From the NCBI GenBank assembly GCA_036702975.1, contig DATNPX010000020.1:186001-250000 (forward strand): a stretch of DNA of 64,000 bases, in the 5' to 3' direction. Source of the stretch: DATNPX01 sp036702975 (GTDB taxonomy: Bacteria > Cyanobacteriota > Vampirovibrionia > Obscuribacterales > Obscuribacteraceae). Made by a program: the position numbers and the translations under genes. The notes under the pieces are model-generated. The model was not told the origin of the DNA, searched no databases, and worked only from the letters and a program-made list of their open reading frames with translations. Positions within the stretch are counted from its first letter, which is position 1, and each line of letters starts with the position of its first letter. Positions 29,005-38,003 of the stretch are shown piece by piece.

Positions 29005-30192
29005 ATGCTTAGTTTCGATGATTTCACCCCCCCAAGCGAAGCTTCCACCGTTGCTGCACCAGCTCCGGCAAAGCCACAAGTCGTCAGCTCCGTTTCTGTA
29101 GTTCCCGCTGCACCTGTTGCTCAAGGCGTTGATAAAGCAGGTCTGACAGGACTCGAACAGATCAACTTCAACGCAGGCCGAATTAGAGTTGACGACAAAA
29201 AGATCATCAATTGCCGCGCCGACTTGAATCAGTTGGTTCCTTTCAAATATGACTGGGCTTGGCAGAAGTATCTGGATGCCTGCGCAAACCACTGGATGCC
29301 GCAAGAGATCAGCATGAGCCGCGACATCGCGCTCTGGAAAAATCCGACTGGACTGACCGAAGACGAGCGCACGATCATCAAGCGTAATCTCGGTTTCTTT
29401 TCGACTGCTGATTCATTGGTGGCGAACAATCTGGTGCTGGCGATATATCGTCACGTCACTAATCCGGAATGCCGTCAATACCTGCTCCGGCAGGCGTTCG
29501 AAGAAGCGCTTCACACGCATGCCTATCAATATGTAGTTGAAAGTCTCGGATTAGATGAAGGCGAAGTCTTTAACATGTATCGCGAAATTCCGTGCATACA
29601 TGCCAAAGATGCATTCCAGCTACAGTTCACGCAAGAGCTAAGTGACCCTAACTTCCACACTGGTACGGAAGCAACGGATAGACGATTCCTTCGCAATCTG
29701 ATCGGCTATTACATCATCATGGAAGGTCTCTTCTTCTATGTCGGTTTCGTGCAAATGCTCTCCTTCGGACGGCAGAACAAGATGACTGGCGCTTCTGAAG
29801 AGTTCCAGTATATTTTGCGCGACGAATCAATGCACTTGAACTTCGGTATCGACATGATCAATCAGATCAAGATTGAGAATCCACATTTGTGGACTTCAGC
29901 CTTCCAGGCTGAGATCATCGACCTCATTAAAGAAGGCGTCGATCTTGAATATCAATATGCTTTAGATACAATGCCGAGAGGCGTTTTGGGGCTTAACGTT
30001 CAGATGTTCCAGGAGTATCTGAGATTTGTGGCCAACCGCCGTTTGCGCCAAATTGGACTACCGGAGCAATTCCCGGGTGTGAAGAATCCGTTCCCATGGA
30101 TGAGCGAAATGATCGACTTGAAGAAAGAGAAGAATTTCTTCGAGACACGCGTTATCGACTATCAAACAGGCGGAGCGCTCTCCTGGGACTAG
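29005..30192 (+). CDS. nrdB: Class I ribonucleoside-diphosphate reductase, beta (small) subunit
   Basis: 395 residues; holds the dimetal cofactor that starts the radical in NrdA. Ligands aligned by spacing to E. coli NrdB are Asp136 (STADSL), Glu167 and His170 (EEALHTHAY), with later ligands near MEGLFF and RDESMHLNF. Tyr174 is at the radical tyrosine position (E-x2-H-x3-Y). The surrounding sequence HTHAYQYVVESLGL resembles, from memory, the Chlamydia-type subgroup, which has Phe there. The last residues (GGALSWD) suit the tail that docks to NrdA. ATG 29005 has TTGGAG upstream; 63 bases after nrdA. Confidence 0.95.
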   Translation: MLSFDDFTPPSEASTVAAPAPAKPQVVSSVSVVPAAPVAQGVDKAGLTGLEQINFNAGRIRVDDKKIINCRADLNQLVPFKYDWAWQKYLDACANHWMPQEISMSRDIALWKNPTGLTEDERTIIKRNLGFFSTADSLVANNLVLAIYRHVTNPECRQYLLRQAFEEALHTHAYQYVVESLGLDEGEVFNMYREIPCIHAKDAFQLQFTQELSDPNFHTGTEATDRRFLRNLIGYYIIMEGLFFYVGFVQMLSFGRQNKMTGASEEFQYILRDESMHLNFGIDMINQIKIENPHLWTSAFQAEIIDLIKEGVDLEYQYALDTMPRGVLGLNVQMFQEYLRFVANRRLRQIGLPEQFPGVKNPFPWMSEMIDLKKEKNFFETRVIDYQTGGALSWD

Positions 30193-30291
30193 TTTTGCGC
30201 ATAGCACATAGTTCCCATTCCTGGCTTTAGTTTATTTGCAATTTTATTCCGAGCCAGGAAAACGAAACAGTTTTTAATCGGGACGAAGCAG

Positions 30292-30334
30292 TTCCCCAGA
30301 GGAAGGATCAAGGATCTTCCCGCTGGGGAATTTT
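30292..30334 (+). terminator. Rho-independent terminator after nrdAB
   Basis: Outer stem TTCCCCAG / CTGGGGAA (30292-30299 with 30323-30330) encloses an inner GGAAG / CTTCC pairing and is followed by TTTT. It lies about 100 bases after nrdB. Confidence 0.8.
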
Positions 30335-30489
30335 GCTTTTGGGCTGGATAAATTAGCTGACCGCTGAGATTTAAAGTATCTTCTTGACTTATCGGCTTAC
30401 AATCAAAGTTAGCCACCGGATCGGGCTGAGCGGTTAGTCAGTCGGCCGCTGATTGCGGTGGACCTACAATAACAGGTGTGCTAGACGTT

Positions 30490-31074
30490 ATGGAAAAGAA
30501 TGACACAGGACGAACCAGCGAACCGCTGCTGTCGTTTCTATCCCCGGAGCATTTGAAAGAACCGCCCATAACGGCTGACGTTCTTCGTGTTCTCGTTCTT
30601 GCAAATGACGAAGCGCGAAAATTGCACCACAAACGAACGGGTCCTGAGCATATTTTGCTCGGCTTGATTCATGAAGGTAGTGAAGCTTCAAAGGCTCTTC
30701 ATGCGGTCGGATTGACCTACGAAAAAGCAAAAGAGTATGTTGTTGAACATGCTGATTTCGTCAAAATCGAGCCCAAGCAGAGACCGATGTTGTCTAAGCT
30801 TCTTGATGCCATTCTGATCATGTTTCGGCAGCGACCCTTCTCAAATGATGCTTGGCTCCTCATGCACGCCTCCATCGAAGAGGCTCAAAACATGCATTCG
30901 AGCGAGACAACTTCAGAGCACATCTTGCTCGCGTTGCTAAATCAAACTGATAGCGATGCGGAAAATAATCTGCACAGTTTCGGGTTGGACTCACAAGCCT
31001 TGCGAGAAGTGATAGTGAAACGACAGCGCGATGAAAGCGAGCAAACTAACCAGAAAGCCTCACCAGATGCTTGA
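30490..31074 (+). CDS. Stand-alone Clp N-domain protein
   Basis: About 194 residues from ATG 30490 (a GTG at 30478 is an alternative). It consists of two Clp_N-type repeats: LRVLVLANDEARKLHHKRTG with PEHILLGLIHEG, and later AWLLMHASIEEAQNMHS with SEHILLALLNQ. No AAA+ ATPase domain follows. In ClpA/ClpC this domain binds adaptors and substrates; stand-alone forms such as plant ClpT attach to the Clp protease core. The role here is therefore inferred as adaptor or regulator of a Clp machine. No clp gene is adjacent. Confidence 0.8.
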   Translation: MEKNDTGRTSEPLLSFLSPEHLKEPPITADVLRVLVLANDEARKLHHKRTGPEHILLGLIHEGSEASKALHAVGLTYEKAKEYVVEHADFVKIEPKQRPMLSKLLDAILIMFRQRPFSNDAWLLMHASIEEAQNMHSSETTSEHILLALLNQTDSDAENNLHSFGLDSQALREVIVKRQRDESEQTNQKASPDA

Positions 31075-31180
31075 TACTGATCCGCAAAAAATTTGAGATA
31101 AAAACGCTTTTTATCAACAGCATAGGTCGCTGTATTTAAGGGTACTATATTATAGAGATCCATTCTCTGAAGTATTAGTT

Positions 31181-33673
31181 TTGAACGACACCGCGGCTGA
31201 AAAGAGCGAAAACATAGGCTCACTGATCGGGCTCTGTGCAATCTCTGCATCTACATTAATTGTAGAGATTGCACTAACTAAGTTTCTCGGCTATAAGCTT
31301 CTTCATCACATGACTTTTGCCATCTTGAGTCTTGTGATTCTGACTGCCGGTGGGTCTGGAATTTTGTTGTACTTTAGTCCAAAAACTTTCGGTTTTGACA
31401 AAGACCACGCCAAAACAAATCGTTGGAGTTCCACTGCGTCCTCTGCAATTATGTACGCGATCACTTTAGCGATAGCTATTCCTGTTGTGTGTATGTGTCC
31501 TGTTAATCCGGCACATGAAGCAACTGCATCTCGAGATATTTGGATCTCCTTGAGCATGCCGCTCTTGTTTCTTATTCTCAGCTTTCCCCTCTTCTGTTCT
31601 GGCCTTTGTATAAGCAAAACCTTGACGCTTAGCAAACATCAGGTCACCGTAATTTATTTCTTCGATCTGCTTGCGGCTGCAATCGGGGCCGTGTCATCTG
31701 CACCATTGCTGGTGCTGCTCGGCGGTTATGGCACCATGGCATTCGCAGCCGGACTAGGGGTGGTGGCTGCATTGGCCTATTGGAATTGTGCTGGTGACAA
31801 AAACTATATTAAGCAAGGTGTGTTCGTCACTACTGCCGCCGCCTCTATTGCGGCCTTACTCCTTTATGCTCCATGGGCGCGTTCTATATTAGGTACGGAC
31901 ATAATCTCTTTTAAAGATGTCGGGCAACGGATTATTCGAACAGACTTCGGTGGCACGGAATCTACTCATTGGAATGCCATCGCACGAGTCGACGTCTCCA
32001 GGGAGGGCACATCCCAAGAGGCTGAATATTGGTTCGGGCTCTCGCCGGACGTTATGTCCCGGCATATTCGTGGACGTTACATACTGCTTGATGGTGGTGC
32101 AAACACAAGGCAGTTCAAGAACGTTGGCGAGCTGAAAGACCAGGACTATTTAGGCACGGCGCTATGGGCAAGTCCGTATGTGTTACAGGGTGGCACCACG
32201 CAGGATTCCATGATCATAGGTGGTGGTGGTGGTATAGATGTGCTCGTTGCGAAGTACTTTCGTGTGCCGCACATCAACGTCGTCGAGATGAATCCGGCCA
32301 TCTACAAGATTTTGAGAGGTGAGATTGATGATCCGGAAAATGCCTATACGTCGTGGCTGCGCTCGGATAAAACTAGCAATGTGCAGATCTTCAACGATGA
32401 GGCTCGCCATTTTTCGACGACCAAAAAGCCTGGGTCATTTGATGTGATCCAAGCTAGTGGTGTTGACACGCTAACTGCGATACAAACCGGCGGTATGTCA
32501 TTGGTAGAGAATTACCTGTATACGACAGAAGCTGTGAACGGCTACGTAGCGCTACTCAAGCCTGGCGGTGTTCTCTCTTTGACGCATTGGCGTCGGATCG
32601 GTCCGGGCACCTCGGTGCGAATGTTTATTACTTATCTCTCTTGTCTTGACGCAATGGGCATTAAGGAACCGTGGCGGCATGTTGTGGTGCTTGGTACTCC
32701 AATGTGGACTGATGCTCTTCTAAAAGTGACCCCCTTTACTGAAGACGAACTGACCCGCATACGAGCGTGGGCTGCTAAATCGCACTTGACCATGGTGTTC
32801 GATCCTAGCCGACGTGACAATAGCGAAATTGATGATTTAACCGAAGCAGAACGCCTCTATCCGACAATTGCATTCACTGATAAACAGACACGTCACAATC
32901 TCTTAGAGCGGAATGACCAAATTCCACTCCCTGTGTCAGATGACAAACCATACTTCTATCAATTGCGGGCGAACGCTGATTCGTGGTCGTGGACATCACT
33001 GCCGCTTCCTTTGATGATTACTACATTTCTCGCCTGTCTTTTCTTCATGATTCTGCCTATCATGAGGCTAGGCAAGAAACAACTAACTGCGCCGGTGATC
33101 GGCACAGCGGTTTACTTCGCCTTGTCCGGGTTTGCGTTTCTGCTATATGAAACGGCAATTATTCAAGTCTTCAACATCGTAGCTGGCGGCCCAATGTATT
33201 CGTTAATGGTTGTTCTCGTTGCTGTTCTCTTTGGTTATTCTTTGGGCAGTTTTGTTGCAGCACGCTGGGTTAAGTCAGAGAACCTCACGCCCTGGTTCTT
33301 CGCGATGTTTGCCATTGGACTGTGCCTGTTGTTTGTTGCTCTTTACTTTGGTGCGCCGGCTGTCAATAAACAGCTTCTGCCGCTTGGTCTACAAGCACGT
33401 TTGGTAGTGTGCGCATCGGTAGCTATGATACCGTCGGTAGTGGTGGGAGTTGTGGTTTCATCAGCCATGAATCTGGTGCGCGAAACCTATGGCGACGTCG
33501 TATCTTGGATGTGGGGAGTAAGCTCGATCTTCAATGCTCTCGGTTCGATCTGTTTTATTGCCATTACGCAATCCATCGGCATTTCCAGCTGTTTGGTGCT
33601 GGTGGCTGTGATGTATTTGGTCGCTAATTTGCTGTTTGCGAAATTGAACTTGAGCCGTCAGATCGCAAGCTGA
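31181..33673 (+). CDS. Spermidine-synthase-like membrane protein (SpeE domain between membrane segments)
   Basis: 830 residues from a TTG at 31181. About eight N-terminal membrane helices (to residue ~235), a soluble Rossmann domain (about 240-610) and six or so C-terminal helices. The soluble part has the SpeE-like nucleotide motif MIIGGGGGIDVLVAKYF followed by VVEMNPAI and an LYTTEAVNGYVALLKPGGVL segment. The usual catalytic Asp region reads DVIQASGVDTL, so aminopropyl transfer activity is uncertain. Such fused proteins are common in environmental bacteria with unknown substrates. Located in the inner membrane. Confidence 0.72.
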   Translation: MNDTAAEKSENIGSLIGLCAISASTLIVEIALTKFLGYKLLHHMTFAILSLVILTAGGSGILLYFSPKTFGFDKDHAKTNRWSSTASSAIMYAITLAIAIPVVCMCPVNPAHEATASRDIWISLSMPLLFLILSFPLFCSGLCISKTLTLSKHQVTVIYFFDLLAAAIGAVSSAPLLVLLGGYGTMAFAAGLGVVAALAYWNCAGDKNYIKQGVFVTTAAASIAALLLYAPWARSILGTDIISFKDVGQRIIRTDFGGTESTHWNAIARVDVSREGTSQEAEYWFGLSPDVMSRHIRGRYILLDGGANTRQFKNVGELKDQDYLGTALWASPYVLQGGTTQDSMIIGGGGGIDVLVAKYFRVPHINVVEMNPAIYKILRGEIDDPENAYTSWLRSDKTSNVQIFNDEARHFSTTKKPGSFDVIQASGVDTLTAIQTGGMSLVENYLYTTEAVNGYVALLKPGGVLSLTHWRRIGPGTSVRMFITYLSCLDAMGIKEPWRHVVVLGTPMWTDALLKVTPFTEDELTRIRAWAAKSHLTMVFDPSRRDNSEIDDLTEAERLYPTIAFTDKQTRHNLLERNDQIPLPVSDDKPYFYQLRANADSWSWTSLPLPLMITTFLACLFFMILPIMRLGKKQLTAPVIGTAVYFALSGFAFLLYETAIIQVFNIVAGGPMYSLMVVLVAVLFGYSLGSFVAARWVKSENLTPWFFAMFAIGLCLLFVALYFGAPAVNKQLLPLGLQARLVVCASVAMIPSVVVGVVVSSAMNLVRETYGDVVSWMWGVSSIFNALGSICFIAITQSIGISSCLVLVAVMYLVANLLFAKLNLSRQIAS

Positions 33674-33717
33674 ACGTCCAGAATTTCGACTTAGATGAGA
33701 GTTGCAAAACTCTGAGA

Positions 33718-35595
33718 TTACTCTTTCTTGTCGGAACTTTTATCGTTCTTTCGCTTCGGATTGTCCTGCACATAGCCGTTCTGCAAAGGATCTGCGTCTC
33801 CAGACCAATTAGGCTTATGCTGTGGTCCCCAGGGATGCGAAAATCTCTCTCTCTCTGGTTCTTTCTCCTTCTCTTTTTCTCTCTCTCTCTCCGATTTCGA
33901 TTTGACGGCAGGTTTCGGTAATTCAGGAGCTGTAGGGGGCTTTGGTGGCGCTGGCGGTGCGGTTTGTGCCGGTGGTGTGTATTGTGGCGCCGTCTGGCTT
34001 GGCTGTGGTTGCGGTGGCTGAGCCTTGGAATGGTCTGGTATCGCGGGTTGCGACCCAGAGCTGCGTGCATCGATACGCTGAATCTGGTTGCTCAATTCGC
34101 TGAATGTTCGAGCCAGTTCTCCTGGTGTTCGCTGGCTGTGTGCTGAAGATGTCTGAACATTCTCGTTAGCGGCCGTGACCCATGGATCTTGCGCCGTGTC
34201 TTGCTGTTGCCTGACTTGGTATCCAGGTGGTAGCGTGGGCGTGCTTTGCGGGCTAGGCTGACTGAAGCGCGCTTGTGGAGGCGGCTGTCCTGATTGGGAG
34301 GGAGCTGGATAATTATTCTGCTGCTGGTTTGGCATCGCATATGGTGCCAGGGGTGCGTTCGGGCCGATTGTTCCACCCGGAGTATCATAACCTCCGGTAG
34401 CACTTTGTTGTTGCAGTCGCTGCTTGTCGTCGCTGGAATTGTGGGGGAGTTCGAGTGTCCCTTGCTGGCCACGAGGATAGTTCGGTATGAAATTCGAGGG
34501 TTCGTCCGGATTACCCTGCGGGAAGTTTTGATTGAGCGGCCGATTTAGATTGCGCGGTGGTAGTTGAGCATAATCGCTGGTTATGCTCTGTTGCAAAATC
34601 TGCTGACGCTGCTGTGGAGTCAACATGTAGCCGTTGTTATTTGGCTGCTGTGGCGACATTTGTTGAGGCGGCGTCTGTTGGTATGCGTAGTTTTGCACCA
34701 TCTGCGGATTTTGTGCCTGATTGTAATGTGTACTGCCACCGTAAGGGTCGATGTAAGTTTGATTTTGCGAGTTTTGGCCATTTGTGGCGCCAGGCATCGC
34801 GTAGGAGCCGTTTTGAGGCGGATAAGTTGGTTGTGGTTGGTTCGGATAGTTCTGATAGTTAGGAGCGGGTGTCTGTGCGTGCGATGGTTCGATGGGGCGA
34901 GTAAGCGCTTGCCATGGCGATTGCTGTGGCATCAGTGCTGGGTTTGACAGATCTGGAAATGTGGCATTTAGTGCGGTGCCTTGTCCTGATTGCGGTGTTG
35001 TTGGGAAGTAACCTCCTGCGGCGGAAGAAACAAGCCCGCTTGATTGTGCGATTTGGATGCCCTGCTGTGGTGGTAATAAGGCGACGTTTTGAACTGGAGG
35101 GGAATCGCTGCTTACTTGGGTGCCTGGAAATGGTGCCGCCGGTGGTATCGCCGCCGATGGTGCTACTTGTGGTGGCGATTCGGCCGCGGGCTGCGTCGTT
35201 GCACCTGATGGTGGTGTCACATGAAGACCGCGACTCGACAAAATCTTCTCGACCTGACCGGCGAGCGTCGTCGGATCGAAGGGCTTAGTCAAAACAGCGA
35301 TGGCACCCATGCGGGTAAGGCGCTCAATCTCACTGGTCATTGCTTTGGCCGTTAAGAAGATGACTGGAATGTCCGCGGTTTTCGGATTCTTAAGGAGCTC
35401 CTGCAAGGTTTGAGAGCCGTCCATGCCAGGCATCATCATGTCCAATAAGATGACGTCCGGTCTGTCCTGTTCGGCTTTCGCTATTCCTTCCAGACCGCCT
35501 TCCGCCTCTACGACGTCGACACCGCCTAATATGCTCAAGCTCATGCTGGCAATTGACCGCGTATCCTCTTCGTCGTCGATGATAAGGACTTTCAA
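33718..35595 (-). CDS. Response-regulator receiver with a 500-residue Q/P-rich disordered tail
   Basis: 625 residues. Residues 1-122 are a standard receiver domain: IDDEED near 6-11, phospho-acceptor Asp52 in LLDMMMPGMDG, Thr in FLTAKA, Lys in TKPFD. The remaining 500 residues have no fold signature: they are dominated by Gln, Pro, Asn, Ser and Tyr, and end in a strongly charged stretch of alternating Arg/Glu/Lys (about 570-590). No DNA-binding or enzymatic output domain is seen. It may act as a phosphorylation-switched scaffold or condensate-forming protein; this is inference. The opposite strand shows several long open frames that are shadows of the repetitive composition. Confidence 0.85.
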   Translation of the reverse strand: MKVLIIDDEEDTRSIASMSLSILGGVDVVEAEGGLEGIAKAEQDRPDVILLDMMMPGMDGSQTLQELLKNPKTADIPVIFLTAKAMTSEIERLTRMGAIAVLTKPFDPTTLAGQVEKILSSRGLHVTPPSGATTQPAAESPPQVAPSAAIPPAAPFPGTQVSSDSPPVQNVALLPPQQGIQIAQSSGLVSSAAGGYFPTTPQSGQGTALNATFPDLSNPALMPQQSPWQALTRPIEPSHAQTPAPNYQNYPNQPQPTYPPQNGSYAMPGATNGQNSQNQTYIDPYGGSTHYNQAQNPQMVQNYAYQQTPPQQMSPQQPNNNGYMLTPQQRQQILQQSITSDYAQLPPRNLNRPLNQNFPQGNPDEPSNFIPNYPRGQQGTLELPHNSSDDKQRLQQQSATGGYDTPGGTIGPNAPLAPYAMPNQQQNNYPAPSQSGQPPPQARFSQPSPQSTPTLPPGYQVRQQQDTAQDPWVTAANENVQTSSAHSQRTPGELARTFSELSNQIQRIDARSSGSQPAIPDHSKAQPPQPQPSQTAPQYTPPAQTAPPAPPKPPTAPELPKPAVKSKSEREREKEKEKEPERERFSHPWGPQHKPNWSGDADPLQNGYVQDNPKRKNDKSSDKKE

Positions 35596-35938
35596 GCTGC
35601 TATCTTAACTTCCCCCTGCTTTGGCACGGCTAGTCTGCCTGCCATTCTGCCAAACGCTTCACATTCTCAGCTGCCGCATCCCCGGCATTGCCAGATGCTT
35701 ATCTGACGGTTGCCGCTAATTTCCGATTAGACTATCCCGAACGCCAGTAAGCCTGTGCCAGCACTGCCCGTCCGTTTCGACCAATTCCCGCCACAAAATG
35801 GTCGATTTCTAAGAATAACCGCAGATTTCAGGCAGTGATCTGCTACTGATCTATCTACCACATAGGTGCCTAAACTCAACGCCAAACCTTGCTTGTGGCG
35901 GTACTGGCTGGTTCGATTTTTTTCAATTAGACTTCAGC
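35596..35938. other. Intergenic region
   Basis: 343 bases between two minus-strand genes; must hold the promoter of the receiver-tail gene. No gene, repeat or RNA recognised. Confidence 0.3.
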
Positions 35939-36892
35939 TCAGACGCCTATGTATTTGAAGTGCCAGGGATCGTTTCGTAGGGCACCGCGACCATCGCCGT
36001 GCACGAAGCCGTGGGCTAGAAGATAAGGTTTCGCTTGGCGCCAGTTGATAACGTCGACCGCTAGCCCCGTCTCGTGGTTTGAGGTACCGGGGAGTGCCAC
36101 AGACTGCCGTTTGTGCAGTTGGTGATAAAGCCGTGCTTGGTCTGAATAAGTGCGTCCGGCTGAGCTTATCTGAATGTGAATTCCGTTCGCGTGCGCTTCT
36201 TTTTCGGCCAGAGCGAAAGATTTTGCCGCCACTGACGCCAGCCAGTGATGCATATCATCAACGAAAGTTTTGCCGAGCTTGAGGACATCTTTCTCGATGT
36301 CACGAAGCCGCAATCCATGATGATGCTCTTGTTGAGAAGATTTGCCGAGCGGGTGCGGCCTCTGTCTGTGAGACAAGCGTTTGGGCTGATAATCTGGAGC
36401 GTTCGGTGCGGAATCTGGGGAATCTGTTGAATCTGCAGCGGTTGCGGAGGATGTCTGCTTATTATTGGTCTGATTCGCATCGCCAAAGGGAATGTTCAGT
36501 GTCGTTCCTGGTAACAACTGCCCCGCGTGAAGAGTCTTGTTGTCCTTGTTTCGCTCGAGAATCTCTTGTACGAGCAATTTGACTTCTCTTGAGGAAGGGA
36601 CTGCTACGCCCTCAGCTTTGAGCTCCTTCCGCGCGATTCCCCACAGCGTGTCTGCGCTATGAACTCTGTATTCTCTTGTGGTTTCTGGATTTGTGAGCGT
36701 GAGCGGCGGTAACGCGACTGATGACTCCATGCCGTTCTGCAAAGTCAATGCTGGTTTAGCGCACCTAGGTCTCTGTCCGTCCTCTTTCGCTTTTGTCGAT
36801 GCGACAGCACTCAAGTCTGCGAGGCAAAAGCCGCTTTCCCCCGTGGCAAAACAGGGGTGGAATTGTGGGCTTTCAAAAAATTCGCGACTCAT
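35939..36892 (-). CDS. LysM protein with M15 (VanY-type) D,D-carboxypeptidase domain
   Basis: 317 residues with no signal peptide. A LysM-like module lies at about 75-150 (YRVHSADTLWGIARKEL, ending TTLNIPFG), then a His/Pro/Gln-rich linker, then an M15 peptidase (about 205-317). Its zinc site is visible: SAGRTYSDQARL, SNHETGLAVDV with the HxxxxxxD pair, and DPWHFKYIG with the last His ligand (the usual Glu before WH is Asp). It should trim D-Ala from peptidoglycan stem peptides or crosslinks. The layout (no signal, LysM, His-rich linker, wall enzyme) repeats that of the protein at 5097-6170. Confidence 0.82.
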   Translation of the reverse strand: MSREFFESPQFHPCFATGESGFCLADLSAVASTKAKEDGQRPRCAKPALTLQNGMESSVALPPLTLTNPETTREYRVHSADTLWGIARKELKAEGVAVPSSREVKLLVQEILERNKDNKTLHAGQLLPGTTLNIPFGDANQTNNKQTSSATAADSTDSPDSAPNAPDYQPKRLSHRQRPHPLGKSSQQEHHHGLRLRDIEKDVLKLGKTFVDDMHHWLASVAAKSFALAEKEAHANGIHIQISSAGRTYSDQARLYHQLHKRQSVALPGTSNHETGLAVDVINWRQAKPYLLAHGFVHGDGRGALRNDPWHFKYIGV

Positions 36893-36977
36893 ACATCACC
36901 CGCAGTCATTATCGGAGCGTCATGCTCTGATTAAACGGCGAGAAGCCAAGGTGCGGAATGTGTAATTGTGCAGATCT

Positions 36978-37958
36978 CTATCGTTCGATCATTGCCAGTC
37001 CGCGTTCATCGTAGCGGTCGCCGGACATTTTTTCGGCAATAGTCGCCAGTAATTCTAGATCGTTTTTGTCTAGTTTCAGGTCAGCTGCGGCGCAATTCTC
37101 TTCCAGGTATTTGATGCGTTTGGTGCCTGGAATAGGCGCTACATCATCTCCCTGGTGCAAGGTCCAGGCGATAGCTACTTGTGCAGGAGTTGCATCGTAC
37201 TTTTTCGCAACTTCGCTCACGATGTCGACGAGCTTCAAATTTCTCTTGAAGTGCTCGCCTTGCAATCTCGGGACGCGACGGCGGAAATCAGCTTCCGATA
37301 GGCTGTCTACTTCTTTGACGTTACCGGAGAGGACACCGCGCCCAACAGGTGAAAACGGTACCAAGCCGATACCTAGTTCGCGGCAGGTTGGAAGGATATT
37401 TTCTTCAATGCCTCTTTCCCAAACCGAATATTCAGATTGCAGAGCAGAAATTGGATGTTCGCGATTGGCTCGTCGCAAAGTTTCGGAACCTGCCTCGGAA
37501 AGCCCAAGATATCGTACTTTCCCCGCCTCTACGAGCTCGGACATTGCGCCGACGACCTCTTCGATTGGCACTTTGGGATCGACCCGATGTTGGTAGTAGA
37601 GGTCAATGTATTCAACGCCAAGTCGCTTGAGACTCTCGTCGCATGCTCGTTTGACATTTTTGGGGTGACTATTGACTCCAGTCATTTTGCCGTCTTCGAT
37701 GTTGAAACCAAATTTGGTGGCAATTATCGCCAGGTCTCTGCGGTCGCGAAATGCTCGTCCCAATAAAAGTTCATTCTTGTACGGACCGTAAACCTCAGCT
37801 GTATCGAAGAAGTCAACACCGAGAGCCAGCGCCCGGTGTATCACTTTGATTGCTTCAGCATCGTCAGCTGGCTCGCCGTAGGATTGACTCATGCCCATGC
37901 AACCTAAACCGATCGCCGAAACTTCCAGTCCTTGTTTGCCGATTTTGCGCTTTTTCAT
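36978..37958 (-). CDS. Aldo/keto reductase
   Basis: 326 residues, full length for the AKR13-like group of NADPH-dependent aldo/keto reductases (YajO/Gcy/PfluG types). The tetrad is visible: Asp and Tyr in FFDTAEVYGPY, Lys in ATKFGF, His in YYQHRVD. The coenzyme site shows VPIPGT-like GDDVAPIPGTKR. Cytoplasmic; the natural carbonyl substrate cannot be told from sequence. It lies 45 bases after glpK on the same strand and may be co-transcribed. Confidence 0.92.
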   Translation of the reverse strand: MKKRKIGKQGLEVSAIGLGCMGMSQSYGEPADDAEAIKVIHRALALGVDFFDTAEVYGPYKNELLLGRAFRDRRDLAIIATKFGFNIEDGKMTGVNSHPKNVKRACDESLKRLGVEYIDLYYQHRVDPKVPIEEVVGAMSELVEAGKVRYLGLSEAGSETLRRANREHPISALQSEYSVWERGIEENILPTCRELGIGLVPFSPVGRGVLSGNVKEVDSLSEADFRRRVPRLQGEHFKRNLKLVDIVSEVAKKYDATPAQVAIAWTLHQGDDVAPIPGTKRIKYLEENCAAADLKLDKNDLELLATIAEKMSGDRYDERGLAMIER

Positions 37959-38003
37959 GTTCGTTGACCTCTAATTTAGTTCTTGAAGTTTACAGAGACC
38001 GTC

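Noticed and set aside
34092..35288. Long open frames opposite the receiver-tail gene
   Set aside because: Caused by the Gln/Pro codon bias of the real gene; the other-frame proteins have repetitive compositions and no motifs.
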